The notes under the pieces are model-generated. The model worked only from the letters and a program-made list of their open reading frames with translations. It was not told the DNA's origin and searched no databases. This document shows, one piece after another, positions 13,947-21,116 of a stretch of 21,116 bases of DNA. Every line of letters begins with the position of its first letter. The first letter of the stretch is position 1. The stretch is from CAZBDU01 sp964490725 (GTDB lineage Bacteria > Spirochaetota > Spirochaetia > SZUA-6 > DRHE01). The DNA lies in the NCBI GenBank assembly GCA_964490725.1, contig CAZBDU010000096.1, positions 1 through 21,116 on the forward strand. The letters run 5' to 3'. A program made the position numbers and the translations under genes.

Positions 13947-15197
13947 ATGGCGCAGCTCAAGAAGAACCGGATCATCAACACCTCCCGGGTGATGCGGGAG
14001 GTATGGATCCACAAGGAGATCAGCCGCATCCAGATCGCCAAGAACCTGGGTCTGGACAAATCCACCATCAGCAGCATCGTCGCGGAGCTCCTCGGGATCG
14101 GCCTGGTGAAGGAGACCGCCGAGGGGGAGGCCGGTCCGCAGGGCGGCCGCAAGCCGGTCTACCTGACCCTGAACCGCTCCTACGGCTGCGTCCTGGGCGT
14201 GGAGCTGCGTCCGGAAGCCTACAACGCCGTGGCGGTGGACCTGGAGGGCAACGTGCTGTACTCCAAGTTCGAGCTGCTCCAGAGCCGCGGCGACAACCTG
14301 GCGGAGAACTTCCTGGAGGTGACCGGCCGCCTGCGGGAAGAGATCGCCCGCACCGGCATCCCCCTCCTGGGTATCGGGGTGGGTCTTTCCGGGGTGGTGA
14401 ATCCCCACAAGGGGATCATCCGCTACTCGATCCCCCTGCTGATCGTGGAGCCTTTCGATTTCCAGGCCAGGGTGGCCGCCGGCTACGACCTGCCGCTGTT
14501 CCTGGAAAACGACGCCAACGCCTGCGCCTGGGGGGAGCTGGCCTTTCACCGGGTCAAGAGGCTGCAGGACTTCCTGTTCCTGCTGGTGGAGTTCCGCGAC
14601 ATCCGCGACCGCACGCGCTTCCACGAGAAGACCGCCGTGGGCATGGGGATCGTGATCAACGGCAGGGTGCACTACGGGCAGGCCTACTCCGCCGGGGAGT
14701 TCCGCAGCGCCCTGTGCACCGAGGAGTGCCGGGGGCAGTTCTCCCTGAGCGAGGAGGAGGCGTTCCGCATCGAGGCGGACCCTCAGGTGCTGAGGCGCTT
14801 CATCCGGGAGCTGTCGCGCAACGTGGCGATGATGGTGAACACCTTCAACCTGAGCCACGTCTTCCTGGGGGGGGACATCGAGCGCTACCGCCGGGAGGTC
14901 CACGCGGTGCTGTCTGAGGAGATCCAGCGCAACTGGCCCTATCCGGACGAGGTGCGCTGCCGCATCCGCTTCTCCTCCCTGGGGGACAAGGCGGTGGCCT
15001 TCGGTGCCGCCGGCATGGTGCTGCACCATCTGTTTGCGGACCTGAACGTGGCCGGCAGGACGGAGCGCATCGTTCCGTTTGGGCGGGTTGGGGTCGAGTT
15101 GATCGGGCAATACCCCTTCGTCGGAGGGGAGAAAATCGAGGCTTCTCTTTCGGGCAGCGCCCCGGAAGGGGAGACCCCCGCGTTGCGGGGGAATTAA
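13947..15197 (+). CDS. ROK-family transcriptional regulator
   Basis: A 416-residue XylR/NagC-like DNA-binding protein that probably represses the flanking sugar genes until a sugar ligand binds. A winged helix-turn-helix lies at about 14-58 (ISRIQIAKNLG, then the recognition helix DKSTISSIVAELL, 37-49), followed by the GGRKPVYLTLN linker typical of the family. The ROK domain shows LGIGVGLSGVVN (141-152), the sugar-contact motif LENDANACAWGEL (186-198) and GMGIVINGR (232-240). The region that usually carries the GEIGH histidine and the CxCGxxGCxE zinc site reads AGEFRSALCTEECRGQ (249-264), so the canonical zinc ligands are not conserved. The kinase-type DxGxT is also absent, which fits a regulator rather than a sugar kinase. 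It has a GGGGA ribosome site, and the next gene begins 13 bases after its stop, so they are co-transcribed. Confidence 0.9.
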   Translation: MAQLKKNRIINTSRVMREVWIHKEISRIQIAKNLGLDKSTISSIVAELLGIGLVKETAEGEAGPQGGRKPVYLTLNRSYGCVLGVELRPEAYNAVAVDLEGNVLYSKFELLQSRGDNLAENFLEVTGRLREEIARTGIPLLGIGVGLSGVVNPHKGIIRYSIPLLIVEPFDFQARVAAGYDLPLFLENDANACAWGELAFHRVKRLQDFLFLLVEFRDIRDRTRFHEKTAVGMGIVINGRVHYGQAYSAGEFRSALCTEECRGQFSLSEEEAFRIEADPQVLRRFIRELSRNVAMMVNTFNLSHVFLGGDIERYRREVHAVLSEEIQRNWPYPDEVRCRIRFSSLGDKAVAFGAAGMVLHHLFADLNVAGRTERIVPFGRVGVELIGQYPFVGGEKIEASLSGSAPEGETPALRGN

Positions 15198-15210
15198 GGA
15201 GGCTTTTGTC

Positions 15211-16548
15211 ATGAGAAAAGCTGTCGCGATTCTGGCAGTGCTGCTGCTGGCGGCCACGACGGTCGTGTTCGCCCGCGGCCAGGGCGAGGGTGCGGCCGCG
15301 GCCGCCGGGCAGACCACCCTCACCTTCCTCTACTACATCGACGCCACCCAGGCCGGGTACGCAGAGGACCAGGCCATCTGGGCGAAGTTCGTGGCGGAAA
15401 ACCCCGACATCAAGCTGGTGAAGGAGGAGCTGTTCGACCAGGCCTTCCACGAGAAGGTGGCGGCCTACGTGGCGGCGGGAACCCTTCCGGATGTCATGTT
15501 CATGTGGCCCTCGGGGCGCTCCACGGCGCTGCACGAAAAGAAGCTCGTGAAGGACCTGACGCCGCTTCTGGGCAAGGAGTTTCTCTCCAACTTCGTTCCG
15601 GCAGCCATCGATCCGAACAACCAGAAGTCCAGGATGCTCGCCGAGTTGCCCCAGAGCGTCACCTACACCACCACGATGTACACTAACACCGGGCTGCTGA
15701 AGGACAACGGTCTGGCGCAGCCGGCGAGCTACGCGGATCTGAAGGCCATGGTGCCGAAGCTCCGGGCCAAGGGCATCCAGACGGTCCTCATGGCCAACAA
15801 GGACACCTGGGTGATGCAGTCCTGCCTGTTCTCCACGATCACCGGGCGCCTGCTGGGCGACTCCTGGGTGGACAGCGCCCTGGCCGGCAGAGCGAGCTTC
15901 ACCGACCAGGCCTTCGTGGACGCCCTGGGCTTCGTGGACCGCATGTACAGGGACGGCGTCATCTCCAGGGAGACCATCCAGCTGGCCTACGGGGAGGGGC
16001 CGGCGCTCTTCGCCGAGGGCAAAGCGGCCTTCCTGGTGGACGGCGACTGGCGCCAGGGCGCCTTCCTCACCGATTCCTCCACCGGCACGGCGCTCATCCC
16101 ACCCCAGCGGCAGGCCACCGACTTCGCCTTCACGAACTTCCCCGCCATTCCGGGTGAGAAGAACCCGGGAATCGTCTCGGCCATCGTGGGGGTAGGGCTG
16201 GGCATCTCGGCTTCGGTGCCCGAGGGGTCCGACAGGGAGAAGGCCGCGGTGCGCCTGCTGAAGTACTACTACTCCCCGGAGGTGCAGAAGATCAAGCTGG
16301 AGACCGGCGCCTACATCCCCAGCCGCAAAGGCGTCACAAGCGACAAGATCGAGCCTTTCACCGGCATGATGCCCCAGTACTACGCCTCCATCGACAAGAC
16401 CTGCTACGTGCTGGACGGGGTGCTGGACGTGGACGTCTACACGCCGCTCAACAACGGACTGCAGGAGATCGGCCTGGGGGCCAAGACCCCGCAGCAGGCC
16501 GCCGCGGAGGTCCAGAAGGCGCTGGAGGCCTGGCGGGCCAGGCAATGA
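15211..16548 (+). CDS. Carbohydrate ABC transporter extracellular solute-binding protein (CUT1, family 1)
   Basis: A 445-residue exported oligosaccharide-binding protein. A signal peptide spans residues 1-21 or so (MRKAVAILAVLLLAATTVVFA), followed by RGQGEG; there is no lipobox. Family features are FLYYIDATQAGYAEDQAIWA, FHEKVAAYVAAGTLPDVMFMW, SVTYTTTMYTNTGLLKDNG (the strand where a bound sugar is met), the hinge region ALFAEGKAAFLVDGDWRQG and AAVRLLKYYYSPEVQ near the C-terminus. A strong AAGGAGG site precedes the ATG. It sits between the ROK regulator and two MalF/MalG-type permeases, so it is the ligand receptor of that transporter. The presence of cellobiose phosphorylase and beta-mannosidase in the locus suggests beta-linked gluco- or manno-oligosaccharides as ligand, which is inference from context. 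Confidence 0.92.
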   Translation: MRKAVAILAVLLLAATTVVFARGQGEGAAAAAGQTTLTFLYYIDATQAGYAEDQAIWAKFVAENPDIKLVKEELFDQAFHEKVAAYVAAGTLPDVMFMWPSGRSTALHEKKLVKDLTPLLGKEFLSNFVPAAIDPNNQKSRMLAELPQSVTYTTTMYTNTGLLKDNGLAQPASYADLKAMVPKLRAKGIQTVLMANKDTWVMQSCLFSTITGRLLGDSWVDSALAGRASFTDQAFVDALGFVDRMYRDGVISRETIQLAYGEGPALFAEGKAAFLVDGDWRQGAFLTDSSTGTALIPPQRQATDFAFTNFPAIPGEKNPGIVSAIVGVGLGISASVPEGSDREKAAVRLLKYYYSPEVQKIKLETGAYIPSRKGVTSDKIEPFTGMMPQYYASIDKTCYVLDGVLDVDVYTPLNNGLQEIGLGAKTPQQAAAEVQKALEAWRARQ

Positions 16549-16576
16549 CGGCCGAGCTCTAGCCCGAGCGCCCGAA

Positions 16577-16608
16577 CGGGTGCCCGCTCCTCGTGGCGCG
16601 GGCACCCG
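16577..16608 (+). other. Intercistronic stem-loop after the binding-protein gene
   Basis: CGGGTGCCCGC (16577-16587) and GCGGGCACCCG (16598-16608) form a perfect 11-bp stem with a 10-base loop in the 93-bp gap between the binding protein and the first permease. No T-run follows. Stem-loops at this place, as after malE, commonly protect the binding-protein message and lower permease expression; that role is inferred here. Confidence 0.65.
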
Positions 16609-16641
16609 CATTGCTGATATCCTGAAGCGGAGGAGGATGGC

Positions 16642-17763
16642 ATGGGCCGGGGCATGTGGCGGCAGGCGGAGGAGCGGCGCGCCTACTGGTCGATGGTCTC
16701 GCCTGCCTTCGCCCTCTACATGCTGGTGATCGCCTTTCCCATCGTGATCTCCGTGGTGGTCTCCTTGAGCAACTATCGAGGCGGCAAGATGTTCGGAGGC
16801 GAGCCGTGGAGGATCACCGGTTTCCAGCAGTACGCCAGGCTGGCCGCGGACTCCTACTTCTGGCTGGCTCTGAAGAACAATGTCTACATCGTGGGAATCT
16901 CCGTATTCGGCCAGCTGCCGCTGGGTCTGGTCTTCGCCTACCTGATCTATCGCCGCATCGTCCGGTTCGGGGAGTTCTGGCAGGGCATCCTCTACATGCC
17001 GGCTATCATCTCCGTGATCGTGATAGGCATCATGTGGAACATCATCTTCTCCCCCTACGGGCTGATCGCCGAGGTCGTGAACCGGTGGCACGCGGCGGCC
17101 TTCGCCCGGCAGGTGGACCGGATCTTCGCCGCCGCCGGGGGCTTCCGCATCGACGACCGGGTGATCGACCAGCTCCTGGCCGCCGCCGGCCCGGGCGCCA
17201 CCCACATCTTCTCCGATCCCGCCGCCGAGCTCAAATCGCTGCTGGCGGACTATTCCCCGGACCAGATGGCGGTGATCCGGCAGGACCTGGTGAACCTGCT
17301 GGCGCCCCGCTGGTCGGCGGCGTTCCTGGCCAAGCGCGACGTGGCGATGCTGCCGGTGCTCTTCGTAGTGCTGTGGTGCTGGACGGGGATGTACCTGATT
17401 CTCTTTCTGGCCAACATGCAGAGGATCGACAGCCAGATCATCGAGGCGGCCCGCATCGACGGCGCCTCCGAGGCCCAGATCATCGGGCGCATCATGCTGC
17501 CCATGCTCTCCGGCGTGGTGGTGAACGCCGCCATCCTCTGCATCTCCGGCTCGCTGAACAGCTTTGCCCTGGTGTTCGCCATGACCGGCGGGGGACCCGC
17601 CCGGGTGACACAGCTGCTGTCGATCTACATGTATGACCGCGCCTTCATGGGCGCCCCGGACTATCCGCTGGCCAACGCCATCGCCCTGTCCATCGTGATC
17701 TTCAGCCTCATCCTCATCGGGATGACCAAGCTCGTGGAGAGGCGCTACGGGGGGAGGGAATAG
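16642..17763 (+). CDS. Carbohydrate ABC transporter permease, MalF/UgpA-like (CUT1)
   Basis: A 373-residue inner-membrane permease. Helices are visible at about 20-41, 78-101, 115-135, 236-256, 288-312 and 343-362. The cytoplasmic EAA loop that docks the ATPase reads EAARIDGASEAQIIGRIMLP (268-287). SNYRGGKMFGG and LNSFALVFAMTGGGPARVT are typical family stretches. The protein is about 75 residues longer than most relatives because of an insertion between helices 3 and 4 (about 145-230, including VNRWHAAAFARQVDRIFAAA), which should face the periplasm, the same place as the P2 loop of MalF. A GGAGGAGG ribosome site precedes the ATG. The stop codon is followed immediately by the ATG of the partner permease. 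Confidence 0.92.
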   Translation: MGRGMWRQAEERRAYWSMVSPAFALYMLVIAFPIVISVVVSLSNYRGGKMFGGEPWRITGFQQYARLAADSYFWLALKNNVYIVGISVFGQLPLGLVFAYLIYRRIVRFGEFWQGILYMPAIISVIVIGIMWNIIFSPYGLIAEVVNRWHAAAFARQVDRIFAAAGGFRIDDRVIDQLLAAAGPGATHIFSDPAAELKSLLADYSPDQMAVIRQDLVNLLAPRWSAAFLAKRDVAMLPVLFVVLWCWTGMYLILFLANMQRIDSQIIEAARIDGASEAQIIGRIMLPMLSGVVVNAAILCISGSLNSFALVFAMTGGGPARVTQLLSIYMYDRAFMGAPDYPLANAIALSIVIFSLILIGMTKLVERRYGGRE

Positions 17764-18687
17764 ATGGGAAGCGATCGACTGGGAGGAACCACGGCCGGAC
17801 GCATCGCTGCGGTGGCGGGCAAGAGCCTGGCCTACCTGGTGATGGGCGTGTTCGCCTTCATGACCGCCTACCCCATCCTGTGGCTGATTCTCAACTCCTT
17901 CAAACCCACGCCGGAGTACCGGGTGAACCGGATCGGCCTGCCCCACACGTGGACCCTGGCCAACTATGCCGGCGCCTGGAAGATCGGGGAGTTCAACAAG
18001 CTGATCGGCAACTCCTTCATCTACACCGCCGGCGCCACGATCGGCATCATCCTGTTCGCCACCCTGGCGGGGTTCGCCTTCGCCAAGATCCGCTCCAGGG
18101 CCACCGTCCCCATCTACAGCAGCTTCATCATCGGTATCCTGCTTTCCATCCAGTCGCTGATGGTGCCGATCTTCATCGAGGTGTCGCAGCTGGACAGGCT
18201 CCTGGGAGACCTGCTGCGCTTCCTGGGCCTCATCCAGTCCCAGAGCTTCAACCTCTTCTACAACGGCCGCCTGGGGGTGCTTCTCATCTACATCGGCTCG
18301 GGGCTGCCCATCGCCATCTACCTGTCCACGGAGTACATCCGCGGCATCCCCGACGCCCTGGTGGAGGTGGCGCGCCTGGACGGCGCCGGCTACTTCCAGA
18401 TCTACCGGCGGGTGATCCTGCCCATGGCCGTTCCCATCGCCACCACCGTGGCCATCCTGAACATCACGAGCCTGTGGAACGAGTTCGCCCTGATCAACAT
18501 CCTGGTCTCCCGGACCGAGCTCAAGTCCATGCCCCTGGGCATCTACCGCTTCTCCGGCTCCATGGCTTCGGACTACGGCAAGCAGTTCGCCGCCCTGGTG
18601 ATCGGCATGGCCCCCATGCTGGCCTTCTACCTGGTGTTCAGGAAGCAGATCACCAAGGGCGTCTTTGCCGGCGCGGTCAAGGGCTGA
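17764..18687 (+). CDS. Carbohydrate ABC transporter permease, MalG/UgpE-like (CUT1)
   Basis: A 307-residue partner permease. Six membrane segments can be placed at about 23-44, 84-106, 118-138, 168-189, 220-240 and 274-292. The family N-terminal stretch AYPILWLILNSFKPTPEY is followed by LANYAGAW, and the EAA loop reads VEVARLDGAGYFQIYRRVIL (200-219), then LNITSLWNEFALINILVS. The loop between helices 3 and 4 (about 140-168) is longer than the usual short LGLLNTY-type turn, echoing the larger insertion in the partner. It begins directly after the first permease's stop, with GGGGAGGG as ribosome site, and is followed after 15 bases by the phosphorylase gene. No ATPase gene belonging to this transporter is present. 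Confidence 0.93.
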   Translation: MGSDRLGGTTAGRIAAVAGKSLAYLVMGVFAFMTAYPILWLILNSFKPTPEYRVNRIGLPHTWTLANYAGAWKIGEFNKLIGNSFIYTAGATIGIILFATLAGFAFAKIRSRATVPIYSSFIIGILLSIQSLMVPIFIEVSQLDRLLGDLLRFLGLIQSQSFNLFYNGRLGVLLIYIGSGLPIAIYLSTEYIRGIPDALVEVARLDGAGYFQIYRRVILPMAVPIATTVAILNITSLWNEFALINILVSRTELKSMPLGIYRFSGSMASDYGKQFAALVIGMAPMLAFYLVFRKQITKGVFAGAVKG

Positions 18688-18702
18688 AGGCGGAGAAGAC
18701 GC

Positions 18703-21116
18703 GTGAGATACGGCGCCTTCGACGACCAGGCGCAGGAGTACCTGATCACCACCCCGCGCACGCCCCACCCCTGGATCAACTACCTGGGCTGCCAGGATTT
18801 CTTCTCCCTGATCTCCCACACCGGCGGCGGGTACTGCTTCTACCGGGACGCTCTCCTGCGCCGCATCACCCGCTACCGCTACAACAACGTCCCTCCGGAC
18901 GCCGGCGGCCGCCTCTTCTACATCCGCGAGAAGGACGTCGTGTGGTGCCCGGGCTGGAAGCCCGTGGGAGCGGAGCTGGACGCCTGGGAGTGCCGCCACG
19001 GCCTGGGCTACACGCGCCTCCGGGCGGTCAGGGACGGCCTGAAGGCGGAGGCCCTCTTCTTCGTTCCCCTGGGAGTGAACGCCGAGGTGCAACAGGTGGT
19101 GCTGGAGAACCTTTCCGGGCGGGAACGCGCCTTCAGCCTCTTCTCCCTGGTGGAGTTCTGCCTGTGGAACGCCCTGGACGACATGACCAACTTCCAGCGC
19201 AACCTCTCCACCGGGGAGGTGGAGGTGGAGGGCTCCACGATCTACCACAGGACCGAGTACCGGGAGCGCCGGAACCACTTCGCCTTCTACTCGGTGAACC
19301 GCCCCCTGGAGGGCTTCGACACCGACCGGGAGCGGTTCCTGGGCAGCTGGAGCGGCTTTGAGGCTCCGCGGGCGGTGCTGGAGGGGCAAAGCGGCAACTC
19401 CATGGCCGCCGGCTGGGCGCCCATCGCTTCCCATCACCTGGCCTGCCGCCTGGCCCCGGGAGAGCGGACCACCCTGGTGTTCCTGCTGGGCTACGCGGAG
19501 AACGACCCCGCGGACAAGTGGGAAGCCCCGGGGAAGCTCCGCAAGGATCGGGCCCGGGAGATGATGGGCCGCTTCGAGGCCGCCGGCGCGGTGGAGGCGG
19601 CGCTGGAGGAGCTGGCCCGCCATTGGAAGGGGCTCCTGGGCCGCTTCCGTCTGGAGAGCGGGCAGCCCAGGCTGGACCGCATGGTCAATCTCTGGAACCA
19701 GTACCAGTGCGCGGTGACCTTCAACCTGGGCCGCAGCGCCTCCTTCTTCGAGTCCGGCATTGGCCGGGGGCTGGGCTTCAGGGACACCAACCAGGACCTG
19801 CTGGGCTGCGTGCACCAGACGCCCGATCGGGCCCGGCAGCGGATCCTGGACGTGGCCTCCACACAGAAGGAGGACGGCAGCGCCTATCACCAGTACCAGC
19901 CCCTGACCCGGCGGGGCAACGAGGCCATCGGCGGGGATTTCAACGACGACCCCCTCTGGCTGGTGCTGGCCGCCGCCTCCTATCTCAAGGAAACCGGAGA
20001 CTGGGGCATTCTGGAGGAGCGGGTGCCCTTTGAGCACGACCCGGATGGGGCGGCGAGCCTCTTCGAGCACCTCCTGCGCTGCCATCGCCGGGTGGCCGCC
20101 GAACTGGGGCCGCACGGGCTGCCGCTCATCGGCCGGGGCGATTGGAACGACTGCCTGAACCTGAACTGCCACTCCGCAAGCCCCGACGAGCCCTTCCAGA
20201 CCGCGCCCATCACGAAGGGGCGGGTGGCGGAGAGCGTGTTCATCGCCGGCCTGTTCGTGCTGGCGGGCCGGGAGCTCGCCGAGATCTGCCGGTGGCGCGG
20301 AGATGCCGCCGTGGCTGCGGAGGTGGGGCGGCGGGTAGGGGAGATGGAGCGGGCGGTCCTGGAGCACGGCTGGGACGGGGGCTGGTTTCTCAGGGCCTAC
20401 GACGGGACCGGCTCTCCGGTGGGAAGCGCCGGCAACGAAGAGGGCAGGATCTACGTGGAGGTGCAGGGGATCTGCGCCATGGCGGGCCTGGGCATGGACG
20501 GCGGCTACCCGCGGCTGGCCCTGGAGGCGGTGCGGGAGCAGCTGGAGTGCGAGCACGGCATCGTGCTTCTCCGGCCCGCCTACTCGCGCTACCACCCGAA
20601 CCTGGGCGAGATCTCCTCCTACCCGCCTGGGTACAAGGAGAACGGCTCCGTGTTCTGCCACACCAACCCCTGGATCACCATCGCCGAGGCCCGGCTGCGC
20701 CGCGGGGAGCGGGCGTGGGAGACCTATCGGAGGATCTGCCCCGCCTACCTGGAGGAGGCGAGCGAGCTGCACAGGACCGAGCCGTACGTGTACGCTCAGA
20801 CGATCGCTGGAGACGAGGCCTCGCGCCCCGGGGAGGCCAGGAACTCCTGGCTCACCGGTACGGCGGCCTGGAGCTTCGTGGCGGTTTCCCAGTGGATCCT
20901 GGGGATCCGGCCGGAGTACGAGGGATTGAGGATCGACCCCTGCGTGCCTCCGGCCTGGGAGGGGTTCACGGTGGAACGGACCTTCCGGGCAGAGCGCTAC
21001 CGGATCCAGGTGCGCAATCCCCGCCACCTCAGCGGCGGGGTGGCCTCGATCCGCCTGGACGGCCGGGAGCTTGCGGGCAACCTGGTGCGCGTCCCCGTGG
21101 AGTCGGGCCTCCCGCC
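18703..21116 (+). CDS. GH94 cellobiose phosphorylase (3' end cut by window)
   Basis: A cytoplasmic glycoside hydrolase family 94 phosphorylase that splits cellobiose with phosphate into alpha-glucose 1-phosphate and glucose. I read 804 complete codons from a GTG at 18703 (RYGAFDDQAQEYLIT, PWINYLG), which aligns with the family's usual start; GGAGA precedes it. Motifs characteristic of cellobiose phosphorylases include SASFFESGIGRGLGFRDTNQ, QKEDGSAYHQYQPLT, FNDDPLWLV, GPHGLPLIGRGDWNDCLNLN (catalytic-acid motif DWNDC starting at residue 480), YPPGYKENGSVFCHTNPW and EPYVYAQTIAGDEA. Known enzymes are about 820 residues, so only a short C-terminal piece is missing. A related GH94 specificity (cellobionate, laminaribiose or chitobiose) is possible but the motifs read most like cellobiose enzymes. 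It is the last visible gene of the ROK-regulated operon, 15 bases after the permease. Confidence 0.92.
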   Translation, partial: MRYGAFDDQAQEYLITTPRTPHPWINYLGCQDFFSLISHTGGGYCFYRDALLRRITRYRYNNVPPDAGGRLFYIREKDVVWCPGWKPVGAELDAWECRHGLGYTRLRAVRDGLKAEALFFVPLGVNAEVQQVVLENLSGRERAFSLFSLVEFCLWNALDDMTNFQRNLSTGEVEVEGSTIYHRTEYRERRNHFAFYSVNRPLEGFDTDRERFLGSWSGFEAPRAVLEGQSGNSMAAGWAPIASHHLACRLAPGERTTLVFLLGYAENDPADKWEAPGKLRKDRAREMMGRFEAAGAVEAALEELARHWKGLLGRFRLESGQPRLDRMVNLWNQYQCAVTFNLGRSASFFESGIGRGLGFRDTNQDLLGCVHQTPDRARQRILDVASTQKEDGSAYHQYQPLTRRGNEAIGGDFNDDPLWLVLAAASYLKETGDWGILEERVPFEHDPDGAASLFEHLLRCHRRVAAELGPHGLPLIGRGDWNDCLNLNCHSASPDEPFQTAPITKGRVAESVFIAGLFVLAGRELAEICRWRGDAAVAAEVGRRVGEMERAVLEHGWDGGWFLRAYDGTGSPVGSAGNEEGRIYVEVQGICAMAGLGMDGGYPRLALEAVREQLECEHGIVLLRPAYSRYHPNLGEISSYPPGYKENGSVFCHTNPWITIAEARLRRGERAWETYRRICPAYLEEASELHRTEPYVYAQTIAGDEASRPGEARNSWLTGTAAWSFVAVSQWILGIRPEYEGLRIDPCVPPAWEGFTVERTFRAERYRIQVRNPRHLSGGVASIRLDGRELAGNLVRVPVESGLP

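Noticed and set aside
14845..21027. A 2060-codon open frame on the minus strand opposite the ROK, transporter and phosphorylase genes
   Set aside because: It is antisense to five clearly recognisable plus-strand genes, its translation is low-complexity and rich in His/Gly/Val/Gln with no domain, and such frames are expected opposite high-GC genes with strong third-position bias.

Overview
The window is high-GC bacterial DNA with three transport/metabolism or envelope blocks and one housekeeping gene at the left edge. Both sugar-binding proteins have cleavable signal peptides followed by short Gly/Gln/Lys/Glu-rich mature starts (for example FARGQGEG and AYAGGTSEK) and no lipobox Cys. This style is common in free-living spirochaetes, so a high-GC, carbohydrate-fermenting member of Spirochaetota is my best guess. 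It is an inference from style, not a phylogenetic result.

Left edge (1-331, minus): the 5' part of carA, the small subunit of carbamoyl-phosphate synthase, running off the window. A good sigma70-type promoter lies just upstream.

Envelope operon (7858 to 404, minus): four tightly packed genes. In transcription order they are a secreted TPR plus outer-membrane beta-barrel protein, a membrane protein with a transglutaminase-like domain followed by about seven helices, an ATP-grasp ligase of the RimK-related 'alpha-L-glutamate ligase-like' family, and a 999-residue membrane-anchored TPR protein. The middle pair is a known but poorly understood conserved partnership. Flanking it with a TPR-barrel and a giant TPR scaffold, with no RimB-type protease gene between or beside them in this window, looks unusual. 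It is the best candidate here for an undescribed system, one that would reach from the cytoplasm to the outer membrane.

Divergent sugar ABC operon (8157-11193, plus): a CUT2-type (ribose/xylose/fructose-like) binding protein, a single-domain ATPase and a permease, joined by TGATG overlaps. The permease carries an odd N-terminal tail encoded by 15-bp tandem repeats.

Glycan utilisation locus (11212-21116): a GH2 beta-mannosidase on the minus strand diverges from a plus-strand operon. That operon encodes a ROK-family repressor, a CUT1-type binding protein, two MalF/MalG-type permeases and a GH94 cellobiose phosphorylase, which is cut a few residues short by the window end. The 251-bp divergent gap holds two facing promoters, each with a GGTT/AACC inverted repeat just downstream of its -10 box, as expected if the ROK protein controls both sides. 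Together the genes suggest import of gluco/manno-oligosaccharides, cytoplasmic removal of beta-mannosyl units and phosphorolysis of cellobiose. The CUT1 ATPase is not in the window.

I found no RNA genes, CRISPR arrays, insertion sequences or phage genes.
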